NCBI GenBank assembly: GCA_005778045.1
Contig: SXKQ01000169.1
Location: 1-33,775, forward strand
Direction of reading: 5' to 3'
DNA: 33,775 nucleotides
DNA from: Planctomycetia bacterium
Lineage (GTDB): Bacteria; Planctomycetota; UBA1135; GCA-002686595
In this document: positions 24,031 through 33,500 of the stretch, piece by piece
How the letters are laid out: the number at the start of each line of letters is the position of its first letter
Numbering within the stretch: position 1 is the stretch's first letter
Program-made: the position numbers and the translations under genes
The notes under the pieces: model-generated
What the model was told of the DNA's origin: nothing
Database searches by the model: none
What the model saw: the letters and a program-made list of their open reading frames with translations, nothing else

Positions 24031-26078
24031 CAGGTGGACGCGGCACCGAATGCGCGGCCTCGTAACAGCTTACGCCGCAGGTCGCGCGCGAACAGGGTGC
24101 GCGTGATCTTCCCGAGCCCCGCGGTGTGCTCTCCGAAGGTGTCGATCTTGGACAGGATCAGAACTTTGGTCTCGAGCGCGCACTCCGCCGAGACGCTAAT
24201 GCGCTCGCGGAGGCGGAAGTCCGACAGCGGTCGCGCGTAGCCCGACTCGGCCCAGAGCTCGACGTCGTACTGCGTGCTCCAGCTGCAGCTTTCCACGGCG
24301 GTGGCCGCGAACGGCACGTGGAGCACGACACCGCGCAGGTGGTCGATCACGGCCACGAGCTCGTCGGCTGCGAACGCGGCACCACGCGCTGAGAGGGCGC
24401 TATCGATCGACAGGCGCAGGAACTCGAGCGCGTCCTGCGTGACGTAGAAGCGCCCGAGAATCGAGTACTTCGACAGCAGGTTGCCACCGAGCGTGCCATC
24501 GACGAGCTGCGCGTAGTGGTCGCGCGCCCACACGAGACACGCCTCGCGCGTCGGGAAGATCTCCTGCTGCGACTCCGCGAGGAAGTCCGCGACTACTCGG
24601 GAGAAGTTGGCCGGGGCCTGCGGCAGGAGGGACTGCATGTGCCGCACGAGGTCGAAGGGCTTCACGCCGTGCGCGCTCGCGAACGCGAACGGCTCGTCGT
24701 AGTTGCCCTCGTAGTGAAAGATCGTGAGCAAGAGGTGAAAGACGCGCATCTCGAGGTAGTCGTCGAAGCTGAAGTCGGGCGTCGCGACCACCATCTCCTC
24801 CACTTCGACCAGCGGCTCGCCGGTGTAGTCGCCGATGTTGCGCGCCACGACGCGGAAGCGCGTGTCGAAGCCGAACTTCGCGCGCTCCTCGGGATTGGCG
24901 AGTTCCGCGCCGTGCAAGAGCATCAGCTGGTGCGCCGAGATGCGCTTCGCGCCTGCATCGAGCAGGTCCTCGACCGCCTTGAGGAAGCTCTGCTTGCTCT
25001 CGCCCGGCAGGCACAGGATCAACTCGCCGTAGCTCTGCATCCCCTGCGACTCGAGCTCCTTCTGGATCTCGCGGTAGGTCTCGAGTTTGATGTTGTCGCG
25101 CTTGATGTTCTTGAGCACGACCGGGTTCATCGACTGCACGGCCGCCGTCATCGGCAGCGCGCCCTTGATCTTGCGCATCACCTTGATGATGCGCTCGCCC
25201 TTGTTCTTGCCCGTGGTCGTGCGGATATAGCGCGGCCAGCCGTAGCTGTCCTGCAGCCAGCCGATGTAGTCCGCGAGTTCGACGTCGCGCTCGTACATGC
25301 CGAAGTTGTCGTCGGCGAAGCACAGCGTGATTTCGGGCTTCACGCGCTCAGCGAGGTACGCGAGATCGGCCTTGACGTTATCGACCGAGTGCGCGAATAC
25401 GCGATTGTTCGAGCGCACGCCGGAGTTGCAGAAGGCGCACGTGAAGGGACAGCCGCGCGAGATCTGCATCATCGGGAAGTAGCCCGTGCGCAGGTACGGC
25501 TCCATCAGGCCCGCGAGGTACGGGCTCGGAATCTCGTCCAGGTCGCGGATGCGCTCGACTTCGCCCCCGCGGTGGAACTCGCGCCGCGCGTGGTCGAACC
25601 AGTCGACGCCCGGAATGCGGCCCTCGCGCAGGCCGCCGACGCGACCCTTGCTCTCGATCAGGCGCTCGAGCAGGTTGACGAAGGCGCGCTCGCCCTCGTA
25701 CGTCGGCCCGTCGATATAAGTGTCGACGTTGGGGAGCGCCGCGAGGAACTCGCTGCGCACGCTGTCGACGAGCGGGTAGTTGGGCCCGCCCATCACCACG
25801 ACCGTCTCGGGGTTGCGCGCCTTGGCGTACCCCGCGAAGTGGTTGGCGAGCTCCTCGTTCCACGCATAGTTGGAGAGCCCGAGCAGGTCCGGCGCGCCGT
25901 TATCGATGGCGCGCTTGAGATCCTGAGGTTCACGGAAGATAAAGATCTCGAGCTCAGCGCGGCCCTCGAGCTTCGCCCGCGCGTAGGTCGCGAGATTGGC
26001 GATGCCCAATGGGTATACGTCGGAGCTCAGCGTGAGCAGGTTGTGTCCGAGGTCCGCGAGGTAGAGGCGAAGGTGCAT
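24030..26078 (-). CDS. B12-binding-type radical SAM protein of a polysaccharide locus
   Basis: 682 residues. Residues ~1-150 are a cobalamin-binding-like Rossmann domain (PDLLGLSNYAWN at 63-74, VVVMGGPNYP at 93-102) without the DxHxxG motif, so B12 may be bound base-off/His-off or not at all. Residues ~200-420 are a radical SAM barrel with the 4Fe-4S motif RGCPFTCAFCNSG (C210, C214, C217), FADDNFGMYERD and YGELILCLPGESKQSF. The C-terminal ~230 residues are family-specific. Such enzymes make or methylate unusual sugars or lipids by radical chemistry. The ATG at 26076-26078 is preceded by TATCCT 17 bases upstream. Coupled to GT2. Its place after rfbF/rfbG suggests a modified deoxysugar substrate, but no substrate can be read from the sequence. 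Confidence 0.82.
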   Translation of the reverse strand: MHLRLYLADLGHNLLTLSSDVYPLGIANLATYARAKLEGRAELEIFIFREPQDLKRAIDNGAPDLLGLSNYAWNEELANHFAGYAKARNPETVVVMGGPNYPLVDSVRSEFLAALPNVDTYIDGPTYEGERAFVNLLERLIESKGRVGGLREGRIPGVDWFDHARREFHRGGEVERIRDLDEIPSPYLAGLMEPYLRTGYFPMMQISRGCPFTCAFCNSGVRSNNRVFAHSVDNVKADLAYLAERVKPEITLCFADDNFGMYERDVELADYIGWLQDSYGWPRYIRTTTGKNKGERIIKVMRKIKGALPMTAAVQSMNPVVLKNIKRDNIKLETYREIQKELESQGMQSYGELILCLPGESKQSFLKAVEDLLDAGAKRISAHQLMLLHGAELANPEERAKFGFDTRFRVVARNIGDYTGEPLVEVEEMVVATPDFSFDDYLEMRVFHLLLTIFHYEGNYDEPFAFASAHGVKPFDLVRHMQSLLPQAPANFSRVVADFLAESQQEIFPTREACLVWARDHYAQLVDGTLGGNLLSKYSILGRFYVTQDALEFLRLSIDSALSARGAAFAADELVAVIDHLRGVVLHVPFAATAVESCSWSTQYDVELWAESGYARPLSDFRLRERISVSAECALETKVLILSKIDTFGEHTAGLGKITRTLFARDLRRKLLRGRAFGAAST

Positions 26079-26095
26079 GGAAAAATCGGCTTCTG

Positions 26096-26101
26096 AGGAT
26101 A
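26096..26101 (-). promoter_or_regulatory. Possible -10 box for the radical SAM gene
   Basis: TATCCT on the minus strand, 17 bases before the ATG. No convincing -35; the A+T-rich island at 26193-26234 lies further upstream in the same 177-base gap. Confidence 0.25.
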
Positions 26102-26192
26102 CGCCGAGCTTGAGAGGGGTTTTCCTCGGACATGCTTCGAGCAGGGATGAAGCCCGAGCTCAGGTCGGGAGTACGTTCCCGGCCGATGGACG

Positions 26193-26234
26193 CAAGTAAT
26201 TATTTAGAAGAGACTTGCATACCCACAATTACTT
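26193..26234 (-). repeat. A+T-rich island with competing inverted repeats
   Basis: On the minus strand, in order: AAGTAATT (26234-26227), GCAAGT (26218-26213) and AATTACTTGC (26202-26193). The last element can pair with the first over 8 bp or with the middle one over 6 bp, but not fully with both. The segment stands out as strongly A+T-rich in G+C-rich surroundings. It lies between the RfbG-like gene and the radical SAM gene and could be an operator, promoter element or transcript switch. Confidence 0.45.
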
Positions 26235-26255
26235 CCACCGAGGCCGAAGCGCCGC

Positions 26256-27227
26256 TCAGGCCAGCGCCGAGCGATACCACGGGATTGTCTCGGCGAATCC
26301 CTGCGCCAAGGTGCGCCTGGGACGCCAGTCGAGCCAAGCGCGCGCCTTGGCGCAATCGAGGTACTGGCGTGGAATCTCGTGGCTCGCCTCGTTCAGGATC
26401 ACGGGCTCGAGGTCCTTGCGTCCCATCGACGCAAGCAGCAGGTCGACGATCTCGAGTACCGATTGGGGCTCCTCGGTACCGAAGTTGAACGCCTCGCCGT
26501 GGAACTTGGGCTCCCCGAGGCGTTCCGCCAGCGCAAGGTACGCATCGACCGCATCGCGCACGTAGAAGTAGTCGCGCACGAACGAGCCGTCCGAGCGCAC
26601 GATCGGGCGCTCGCCCCGCGCCACGGAGCGAATCGTGCCCGGGATCAGGCGATTCCAGTTCAGGTCGCCGGGGCCGTACAGGTTGCCACAGCGCGTGATC
26701 GCGACGGGCAATCGATAGGTGTGGAAGTAGCTCGCGCAGATGAGGTCCGCGCAGGACTTCGACACGTCGTACGGGAAGCGCCCGACGAGCGGCGCGTCTT
26801 CCTGGTACGGGAGCTTGTCGTGGGAGCCATAGGCCTTGTCGCTCGAGGCGACGAGCACGCGCTTCACGAGCCGCGGCAGCTGCCGGCAGGCCTCGAGCAG
26901 CACCCACGTGCCCTTGATGTTGGCCTCGAAGGTCGAGAGCGGCGAGCGGCTCGCGGTGCCGACGATCGTCTGGGCGCCGAGGTGGAAGACCGTATTGATC
27001 TCGTACTCGTTGAGCGCGCGCAGGACCGTCTCTTGGTCCTCGAGCTCGCCACGCACGATGTTGCAGCGCGCCGACAGGTCCGTGCCGAGAAGCCTCGACT
27101 GCGGAACCCAGTCGCGCACGAGGCAGGTGACCGACGCGCCGCGCGCGACGAGTTCCTCGCACAGCGCGCTGCCGAGCAGCCCGCTCGCCCCGGTGACGAA
27201 AACGTTTGTCTGCTTCCAGTGGCTCAC
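26256..27227 (-). CDS. rfbG: NAD-dependent sugar dehydratase/epimerase, CDP-glucose 4,6-dehydratase-like
   Basis: 323 residues, short-chain dehydrogenase fold. NAD site [11 protein letters not shown] (10-20), [10 protein letters not shown] (81-90), the catalytic S129-D130-K131 in [10 protein letters not shown], and Y153/K157 in [12 protein letters not shown]. The SDKAYG motif and the [25 protein letters not shown] context, and the gene next door (glucose-1-phosphate cytidylyltransferase), favour CDP-glucose 4,6-dehydratase, which makes CDP-4-keto-6-deoxyglucose. A UDP-sugar epimerase is the alternative. The GTG at 27227 is chosen because it overlaps the rfbF stop by four bases (GTGA) and has GGAAGG seven bases upstream; a GTG six bases earlier is also possible. 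Confidence 0.82.
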   Translation of the reverse strand: MSHWKQTNVFVTGASGLLGSALCEELVARGASVTCLVRDWVPQSRLLGTDLSARCNIVRGELEDQETVLRALNEYEINTVFHLGAQTIVGTASRSPLSTFEANIKGTWVLLEACRQLPRLVKRVLVASSDKAYGSHDKLPYQEDAPLVGRFPYDVSKSCADLICASYFHTYRLPVAITRCGNLYGPGDLNWNRLIPGTIRSVARGERPIVRSDGSFVRDYFYVRDAVDAYLALAERLGEPKFHGEAFNFGTEEPQSVLEIVDLLLASMGRKDLEPVILNEASHEIPRQYLDCAKARAWLDWRPRRTLAQGFAETIPWYRSALA

Positions 27228-28012
27228 TTCCACACCTTCCACGGCGCCTCGCCCTTGGCCCACAGCTCGTTGAGCGTGAGCGCCTCCTTGTAGGTGTCCA
27301 TCGAGAACCAGAAGCCATCGTGCTGATACAGCGCGAGCTCGCGGTCCTTGCTCATGGTGTCGAGCGGACCCGTCTCGAGGATGCACTCCGGATCGAGGTA
27401 GTCGAACACGCCCCGCTCCATCACGAAGAAGCCGCCGCTGGTGAGCGAATTCATCATCGGCTTCTCCTGAAAGTGCGTGACGATACCGCTCTCATCGACC
27501 GAAACCTCGCCGTAGCGCGAGCGCGGGTGGAATCCCGTCAGCGTCGCGAGCTTGCCCATCTTGCGATGGCGCGCCATGAGCTTGTCGAGGTGGATGTCCG
27601 AGAGGCCGTCGCAGTAGTTGAACAGGAACGTCGGCGTCTCGACGTAGTCGCGTGCACGGCAGAGCCGCCCGCCGGTCTGAGTCTTGGCGCCCGTCTCGAC
27701 GAACGTGATCTCCCAGTCCTCGATGTCGCCGTCCTGGGTGTGCAGCACCTTCTTGCCCGACTTGAGACTGAGCGTGAAGTCCGAGTCGTGCCACTGGTAG
27801 TTGAGGAAGTAGTCCTTGATCTGCTCGCCCTTGTAGCCGAGGCACAGGACAAAGCGCCGGTAGCCCCAGCGATAGTAGATGCGCATCAGGTGCCAGAGGA
27901 TCGGTCGGCCACCGACCTCGACGAGCGCCTTGGGCTTGAACTCCGTCTCCTCACGCAGGCGAGTTCCCTCGCCGCCGCAGAGGATCACGACCTGTTCCTT
28001 TTTCCACTTCAT
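27224..28012 (-). CDS. rfbF: Glucose-1-phosphate cytidylyltransferase
   Basis: 262 residues (Salmonella RfbF is 257). Makes CDP-glucose from CTP and glucose-1-phosphate, the entry to CDP-deoxysugars. Nucleotidyltransferase signature [18 protein letters not shown] (11-28), [15 protein letters not shown] (29-43), YGYKGE-like [19 protein letters not shown] (about 57-75), [12 protein letters not shown] with the metal-binding Asp, [16 protein letters not shown] and the final [20 protein letters not shown]. The start is ATG 28012, which begins the family's usual MKxxx(V)VILCGG. Overlaps the RfbG-like gene by four bases. A TACGAT box lies 49 bases before the ATG. Confidence 0.92.
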   Translation of the reverse strand: MKWKKEQVVILCGGEGTRLREETEFKPKALVEVGGRPILWHLMRIYYRWGYRRFVLCLGYKGEQIKDYFLNYQWHDSDFTLSLKSGKKVLHTQDGDIEDWEITFVETGAKTQTGGRLCRARDYVETPTFLFNYCDGLSDIHLDKLMARHRKMGKLATLTGFHPRSRYGEVSVDESGIVTHFQEKPMMNSLTSGGFFVMERGVFDYLDPECILETGPLDTMSKDRELALYQHDGFWFSMDTYKEALTLNELWAKGEAPWKVWK

Positions 28013-28060
28013 GGGCTGCGCTCGGGGGGAGACTGCGGGCGACGGGAAGGCCGCACCGGA

Positions 28061-28066
28061 ATCGTA
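28061..28066 (-). promoter_or_regulatory. Possible -10 box upstream of rfbF
   Basis: TACGAT on the minus strand, 48 bases before the rfbF ATG and directly after the hairpin that follows the tricorn gene. No -35 recognised. Confidence 0.22.
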
Positions 28067-28071
28067 TCCAT

Positions 28072-28086
28072 CGGGGCCATGCCCCG
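28072..28086 (-). terminator. Perfect 6-bp GC hairpin after the tricorn gene
   Basis: CGGGGC and GCCCCG separated by three bases, about 34 bases beyond the tricorn stop codon. No T-run follows; tentative transcription end before rfbF. Confidence 0.3.
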
Positions 28087-28119
28087 CCGACCTTGAGCCT
28101 CGGGCCCCACGCCCCCGCC

Positions 28120-31100
28120 CTAGCGATCTTCCTCGCTGACGCCGGGGCCGCGCCGGTCGGGGCCGGCGGGGCGACGGGGCCGGTGGAACTCGAAGGCCTC
28201 GATCTCCTTGAGCAGGTGCGCCACGGCCGCCTCGAGCTGGGGATCGCCGCCGCCGACCATCAGGGCCGGGTCGTCGATGACCTCGATGTCGGGGGCCACG
28301 CCGTAGCCTTCGACCCCCCAGGTGCCGTCCAGCTCGTAGAACGCGAAGCAGGGCACGCTCACGCTCGTGCCGTCGACCAGCGGCGGTTCGTTGGTGATGC
28401 CCACCAGCCCGCCCCATGTGCGCCGCCCGACAAGCGGTCCGAGCTTCGCCTGCCGGAACAGGTACGGGAACATGTCCCCGCCCGAGCCCGCCGGCCCGTT
28501 GATCAGCATGGCCTTCGGCCCGTGATGCGAGAAGCCCGGAGTGATCCAGTCCTCGCCCGCGCGCGTGGCCCAGAAGTTCGTGCGCGGTCGGTCGAGCGCC
28601 TCCACGAGACGGTTGGGGAAGTCGCCGCCCGCGTTCCAGCGCTCGTCGATCACGAGCGCGTCCTTGTGGTACTGCGAGACGAGCTGGCTGAAGAGCTCGC
28701 GCCGACCGTCGTTTGCGGTGTCGGGCACGTGCACATAGCCGACCTTGCCACCCGAGAGCTCGTCGACGCGAGCCGCGCGCGCGGCGACCCAGTCGCGATA
28801 GCGCAGGTTCTCCTCGGACTCGATCGGCACGACCACGAAGCGACGCTCGTTGCCGTCCCTCGCGGGCGCCGCGCTCAGCACGATCTCCGTCGGACGGCCG
28901 ACTAGACCGAGGAACGCCGCGCACAAGTCGCGCGAGGCATCCGGCGCGACACCGTTGACCTCGAGCAGCCAGTCGCCGACGCGCGCGTCGATGCCGGGCT
29001 CCGCGAGCGGGCCGCGCGCGCGCGGATCGGAGCTGCCGGCCCCGAGCACGCGGACGAGGCGGAACTGGCCATCCTCGAGCTTCCAGTCCGCCCCGAGCAG
29101 GCCAGCGCGCTGTCCGTCCGCCGCGCGCTCGGGCACCCCGTCCCCGCCGTAGTTGTAGGCGTGGCCGACATTCAGCTCGCCGATCAGCTCGGTGATCAGG
29201 AAATGCAGGTCATCGCGCGAGCTGCAGTCCGCGACCGCGGCGAGGTAGCGCGCGCCCAGCGCGTCCCAGTCGACCCCGTGCATGCCCTCGTCGTAGAACG
29301 CCGCGCGGTACTGGCGCCGCACGTCGGAGAGCACCTGCGCCCACTCGCGGCGCGGATCGACCGACAGCACGAGCCCGCCGAGGTCGAGCGCGTCGCCGAG
29401 CTTCGCGTCGGCGGCCGCGTCCACGACGTGCCAGCCCTCGCCCACCTCGGCGAGCAGCTTCTTGCCATCGGCGGAGAGCTCGTAGGCCGCGACCTTCTCG
29501 AGCACGAGTTGCTCCTCGCGCTCGGCCTTCTTCGCGCCCGGCTCGAAGCGCACCAGCTTCGGCTCGCCTTCCGCGCCACCGAACGGGGAGCGGACGTACA
29601 GCACCGCGCCGTCCTGTCCCGAGAGCGATCCGAGCGCGCCCGGGTTGACCGGCCAGCGCACGAGCCGCCCCTCGATTCCGTCGAAGTCGATCGCGACCGG
29701 CTTGGGCGCCGCGTCCTTGGTTCCCTCGACCTTCGGATCGTCCTTGCCCGCAGCGCCGGCCGCGGGCTCCTCCGCCTCGCCCTCCCGCGGATCGCTGACG
29801 AGCAGCGGGTTCTTCACGTCGCGCCGCAGCGCGATCGCGCACAGGTTGTGCGAGCCGGCGAAGATGAAGCTGTCGTCGAGCTCGGACACGAGCTCGCGGA
29901 ACTCGCGCTGCGAGGTGAGGTACAGCCAGTCGCCATTGCGATCAAAGGTCGGGTTGCTCTCGTCGAACTGCCCGCTCGTCACCTGCCGCGTGTCGCCCGA
30001 CTCGCGGTCGTGCACGTGGACGGCCGAGGCGCGCGTCTTGCCCGCGCGCATCGCGAAGGCGATCCAGCGCGAGTCCGGCGACCACGCCGGAGTCGGAGGA
30101 ACGCCATCGGGATTCGCGGCCACGAGTCGCGGAGTCCCGTCGGTGACGGAGACAAGCCACAGCTCGCCCTTGCGCGTGACGTAGGCGATCGAGCGCGAGT
30201 CCGGCGACCACCACAGGCCGAGGCGCCAGCCGCTGCCGAGCTTCGTGAGCTGCCGCTCCGGCTCCGAGCCGTCGACGCGGCGCACGCACAGCTCGTACTC
30301 CCCGGAGCGGTCCGAGAAATAGGCCACCGACTTGCCGTCGGGACTCCACGCGGGGTAGCGCTCGGCCACGCCATCGCTGCCGGTCAGGTTGCGCGTGACG
30401 CCCTCGCCCACGGGCACGTCAAAGAGCTCGCCGCGCGCCTCGATCACCACGCGCGCGCCGCTCGGCCCGATGCTGGCCGTGAGGACGTTCTTCACGACGT
30501 CGAGTGTCTGTGGCACGAGCTTCGGACGGTCGCCGGGTATCACCACCTGCACCGGCGCCGTAAGGCGCGTCGCGAGCTCGCAGCGCCACAGCTCGCCACC
30601 GCTCTCGAATACGATGTCCTCGGGGCCGATCGAGGCCGCGCGCACGTCGCTGTCGGCGAACTCGGTCACCGTCTCCGCGCTCCTCTTCTGAACGTCGTAG
30701 ACCCACAGGTTGGCGCGCGCCTTCGGGCCCTGATCGCTGACGTAGAACACGTTCGCGCCGTGCCACATGGGCAGCACGTCGGCACCCGGGTGATCCGTGA
30801 TGCGCCGCGACTCGAAGGTCACGAGATTGAAGAGCCAGATATCCTGCGCGAGGCCGCCCTGATAGCGCTTCCAGTTGCGCATCTCCCCCGCATCTGGCGT
30901 GTACGCGAGCCACGAGCCCGTCTCGTCGACTGCGCCAAACGTGCCGTAGGGCACCGGCAGGCGCTCGGGCTCGCCACCTTCGGGCGAGACGCGGAAGAGG
31001 TGCGGCGCACGACCTTGGCCGGACTGTGCGCTGCTCGCGAACACGAGCGCCTTGCCGTCGGGCTGCCAGTCGCACAGCGTCTCCATGCCGGGGTGGTGCG

Positions 31101-31404
31101 TCGCGCGCCGTGGCACGCCGCCGACGAGGTCGAGCACGTAGATGTCGTGGCCGCCGTCGTAGCCCGCGGTGAAAGCGATCCGCGTGCCATCGGGGCTGAA
31201 CTTGGGATTCGCCTCGGGGCCGGCCGGAGAGGAAAGCGGCCTCGCCGTGCCGCCCTGCTTTTCGACGAGCCACAGGTCGTTCGCGTGGCGAAAGACGATC
31301 TGGTCGCGACTCACGTCCGGCGTGCGCAGCAGCACGGCGTCGGGCTGGACCTGGGCGAGGGCGGACGCGGCCAGAGCGGCGAAGGCGGCGATGCGTTGAA
31401 TCAT
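28120..31404 (-). CDS. Tricorn protease homologue, exported
   Basis: 1094 residues; tricorn of Thermoplasma is 1071. A large peptidase that cuts oligopeptides released by other proteases. Signal peptide (MIQRIAAFAALAASALAQ), then two beta-propeller-like regions with WSPDG/WSPDSR repeats (for example FSPDGTRIAFTAGYDGG; WSPDGKSVAYFSD; WSPDSRSIAYVTRKG; WSPDSRWIAFAMR), a low-complexity acidic linker, a C1 helical domain, a PDZ-like domain and the S41-like C2 domain. Catalytic residues by position: H748 in ELNVGHAYNYGG, nucleophile S974 in NGPAGSGGDMF, E1032 in WGVEGYGVAPD, close to H746/S965/E1023 of the archaeal enzyme; VIDERWNAGGDF is the DxRxNxGG motif. ATG 31404 gives the signal peptide; the frame is open upstream to 31521 but the extra residues do not look like part of the protein. 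It sits inside the polysaccharide locus without an obvious link to it. Confidence 0.92.
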   Translation of the reverse strand: MIQRIAAFAALAASALAQVQPDAVLLRTPDVSRDQIVFRHANDLWLVEKQGGTARPLSSPAGPEANPKFSPDGTRIAFTAGYDGGHDIYVLDLVGGVPRRATHHPGMETLCDWQPDGKALVFASSAQSGQGRAPHLFRVSPEGGEPERLPVPYGTFGAVDETGSWLAYTPDAGEMRNWKRYQGGLAQDIWLFNLVTFESRRITDHPGADVLPMWHGANVFYVSDQGPKARANLWVYDVQKRSAETVTEFADSDVRAASIGPEDIVFESGGELWRCELATRLTAPVQVVIPGDRPKLVPQTLDVVKNVLTASIGPSGARVVIEARGELFDVPVGEGVTRNLTGSDGVAERYPAWSPDGKSVAYFSDRSGEYELCVRRVDGSEPERQLTKLGSGWRLGLWWSPDSRSIAYVTRKGELWLVSVTDGTPRLVAANPDGVPPTPAWSPDSRWIAFAMRAGKTRASAVHVHDRESGDTRQVTSGQFDESNPTFDRNGDWLYLTSQREFRELVSELDDSFIFAGSHNLCAIALRRDVKNPLLVSDPREGEAEEPAAGAAGKDDPKVEGTKDAAPKPVAIDFDGIEGRLVRWPVNPGALGSLSGQDGAVLYVRSPFGGAEGEPKLVRFEPGAKKAEREEQLVLEKVAAYELSADGKKLLAEVGEGWHVVDAAADAKLGDALDLGGLVLSVDPRREWAQVLSDVRRQYRAAFYDEGMHGVDWDALGARYLAAVADCSSRDDLHFLITELIGELNVGHAYNYGGDGVPERAADGQRAGLLGADWKLEDGQFRLVRVLGAGSSDPRARGPLAEPGIDARVGDWLLEVNGVAPDASRDLCAAFLGLVGRPTEIVLSAAPARDGNERRFVVVPIESEENLRYRDWVAARAARVDELSGGKVGYVHVPDTANDGRRELFSQLVSQYHKDALVIDERWNAGGDFPNRLVEALDRPRTNFWATRAGEDWITPGFSHHGPKAMLINGPAGSGGDMFPYLFRQAKLGPLVGRRTWGGLVGITNEPPLVDGTSVSVPCFAFYELDGTWGVEGYGVAPDIEVIDDPALMVGGGDPQLEAAVAHLLKEIEAFEFHRPRRPAGPDRRGPGVSEEDR

Positions 31405-31412
31405 GTGCGATG

Positions 31413-31428
31413 GGACCCCGGCGGGTCC
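31413..31428 (-). terminator. Perfect 6-bp hairpin in the gap before the tricorn gene
   Basis: GGACCC and GGGTCC separated by four bases, 38 bases after the TMTC-like stop and nine bases before the tricorn ATG. It could terminate the upstream gene or fold in the tricorn leader and affect initiation. Confidence 0.25.
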
Positions 31429-31465
31429 GGGATTGTCGCAAGCGCGCGGCGCACCTGCCACAAGC

Positions 31466-33493
31466 TCAGCCTCCCCCGAGCCTCTCCAGGGCCTGCGAGG
31501 CCCCCGCGTGGCCCGGCGCAAGCCTCAGGACCTCCGCGCACTGCTCGCGTGCGGCACGCGCGTCTCCGGCACGCTCCAGCGCGCGCGCCCACTGCCAGCG
31601 CACGGCGACGTCGGTCGGTCGCAGCTCCACGGCGCGCGCGAACGCGGTACCGGCGTCGCGAACTCGCCCCAAGTCGGCGAGCGCGAGGCCCAAGTGGCTC
31701 CAGCCGATCGCGCTCGCTGGCTCGAGGTCCAGATGCAGTTGCAGTTCGTTCACCGCCTCGCCCGCGCGCCCGAGGTGGTAGAGCGCGAGTCCGGCGACCA
31801 GCCGACCCTGCGTGGACGACTGGTTAGCGCGCTCGCTCGCCACGAGGGCGAGCCGAGCCAGTTCCAACGCTCGCGCGCGGCGCCCGAGCGCGCCCGCGGC
31901 ATCGACCTGCGCGAGTTCGAGCTGGACGACGGCCGCGTTGCAGGCCGTGCGCGGCACGGTCTCGAACTCGAGCGCGACCTCGTAGGCACGCAGCGCGCGC
32001 TCGAACGACTCGCGTCGATCACCCGGCTCGCTCGTCGCGAAGGCCCGCTCCTTGAGGGTCTCCGCCAGCGCCGTCTGCGCGAGTGCGTTGCGCGGCGAGA
32101 CCGATACGGTCCAGTTCCACAGCGTCTCCGAGTCTCCCCAGACACGACATTGCTCGCGCGCGAGCAGTCCCAGCCCGAGCCCCAGCAGGCTCCCGCAGAA
32201 GAGCGCGTTGCGCGGCTCGAACATCCGGAACAGCACCGCCGCGCCGAGCAGCGCGAGCGGAATCGTCGGCACGTAGCTGTAACGATCGGCCACGAGCTGG
32301 GGCCCACACTGGGCGAGACCCAACATGGGCCCGACCAGCACGACGTAAAGCGCGACGGCGAGCACCATGCGCGGAAAGCGCGTGCGCAAGGCCACCAACA
32401 CCGCAGTCGCGATCACGACGAGCGCGAGCGCGCTCCCGAAGCGCGGGTCGGACAGCGAGAGCTCGGCAGGCACCGCATGGATCGGCACGAGCCGTGACGG
32501 CCACAGCGACGTGCGCACGTAGAACACGAGCCCGTAGCAAGCCTGCAGCAGGCGCTCGCCGAGCGTGTGATCGCCCCAGCTCGCGACTGCCTGCGGCTGC
32601 GCGGCTTGCCCCAGATACGCGAGCGCGCCAGCGATCACGCCCGCGGCGAGGTACGGCAGCTTGTCGACCCAGCTGCGGCGCCCCCGCAGCAGGTCGAGGC
32701 CCACCAGCACGAGAGCGAGCGTCATTCCCGACGCCTTCGCGAGCAGCGACAGGGTGAAGAGAGACACGGAGAGCGCCAGCCAGCGTCCGCGGCTGTCGGG
32801 GAAGGCCCGCGAGCTCGCCACGACCGAGCTCGCCAGAGCGAGCAGCGCCGCTGCGACGCCCCAAGGCTCGAACTCGAAGCACAGCCACTCCCCGCCCGGT
32901 CCGCTGGTGCTCGCGAGCAACACGATGGGAGCGGCGCAGGCCGCGAGCGCGGCAACGATGGCCGGCGCCCGCGCGGCTGGGGCGTCACCGCGCGTTTCCC
33001 GCCAGCGCAGCCACGCCAGCGCGCTCGCGAGCAACAGGCCCGTGTACAGCACGTCGCGGCGCTCGGTCACCCATGCCACCGACTCGACGCGCAGCGGATG
33101 CAGCGCGAATACCAAGGCCCCGACGAACGCGATCGCGTGGCCCCCGAGCAGTCGTCGCGCAAGCGCGAACACGAGACAGGCATTCAGAGCGTGCAGCGTC
33201 ACATTGGTCAGGTGAAACCCGCGCGCCTGCGGTGTCTCGAGGGTCTCTCCGAGCGGCCAGAGCGCGTGATCGAGCGCGTAGGACAGCCATGTGAGCGGCT
33301 GGTACGGCCCGGCGTGGTTCGTGGTGAAGCACCACGACACGTTCGCGGGCCCGAGCGCGCGGAAGTGCGGATTGCCGAGCAGGAGCGGAGCGTCGTCCCA
33401 GTTGACCAGCCCCGCATCGAGGGCGGGCGCGAAGGCCCACAGCGTCGCAGCCACGAGCAGCGCGCAAGCCAAAAGCGTCTTCCCGGCCGCCAT
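31466..33493 (-). CDS. TMTC-like TPR membrane glycosyltransferase
   Basis: 675 residues. About eleven hydrophobic segments, then TPR repeats from about residue 470 (ERALRAYEVALEFETVPRTA; LVAGLALYHLGRAGEAVNEL; IGWSHLGLALADLGRVRDA; ALERAGDARAAREQCAEVL). The N-terminal motif NWDD (31-34) supplies the acidic pair of polyprenyl-phosphate-dependent O-glycosyltransferases, and HPLRVESVAWVTERRDVLY (132-150) is the signature of TMTC-type proteins. Eukaryotic TMTCs O-mannosylate cadherins; bacterial ones probably glycosylate exported proteins or glycans with the TPR domain choosing the partner. ATG 33493 starts the first membrane segment; TAGAGT lies seven bases upstream. It is 30 bases after the C-methyltransferase gene. 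Confidence 0.85.
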   Translation of the reverse strand: MAAGKTLLACALLVAATLWAFAPALDAGLVNWDDAPLLLGNPHFRALGPANVSWCFTTNHAGPYQPLTWLSYALDHALWPLGETLETPQARGFHLTNVTLHALNACLVFALARRLLGGHAIAFVGALVFALHPLRVESVAWVTERRDVLYTGLLLASALAWLRWRETRGDAPAARAPAIVAALAACAAPIVLLASTSGPGGEWLCFEFEPWGVAAALLALASSVVASSRAFPDSRGRWLALSVSLFTLSLLAKASGMTLALVLVGLDLLRGRRSWVDKLPYLAAGVIAGALAYLGQAAQPQAVASWGDHTLGERLLQACYGLVFYVRTSLWPSRLVPIHAVPAELSLSDPRFGSALALVVIATAVLVALRTRFPRMVLAVALYVVLVGPMLGLAQCGPQLVADRYSYVPTIPLALLGAAVLFRMFEPRNALFCGSLLGLGLGLLAREQCRVWGDSETLWNWTVSVSPRNALAQTALAETLKERAFATSEPGDRRESFERALRAYEVALEFETVPRTACNAAVVQLELAQVDAAGALGRRARALELARLALVASERANQSSTQGRLVAGLALYHLGRAGEAVNELQLHLDLEPASAIGWSHLGLALADLGRVRDAGTAFARAVELRPTDVAVRWQWARALERAGDARAAREQCAEVLRLAPGHAGASQALERLGGG

Positions 33494-33500
33494 GGCCGAA

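Noticed and set aside
26132..26488. Plus-strand open frame across the A+T-rich island
   Set aside because: Most of it is antisense to the RfbG-like gene, and its composition looks like a shadow with no domain.
486..31827. Very long open frames opposite known genes (for example 486-2486, 7080-9479, 10319-13027, 24516-26096, 29161-31827 on the plus strand)
   Set aside because: They lie antisense to genes with clear family motifs, are rich in Arg/Ala/Gly/His as expected from reading G+C-rich codons backwards, and contain no recognisable domain.
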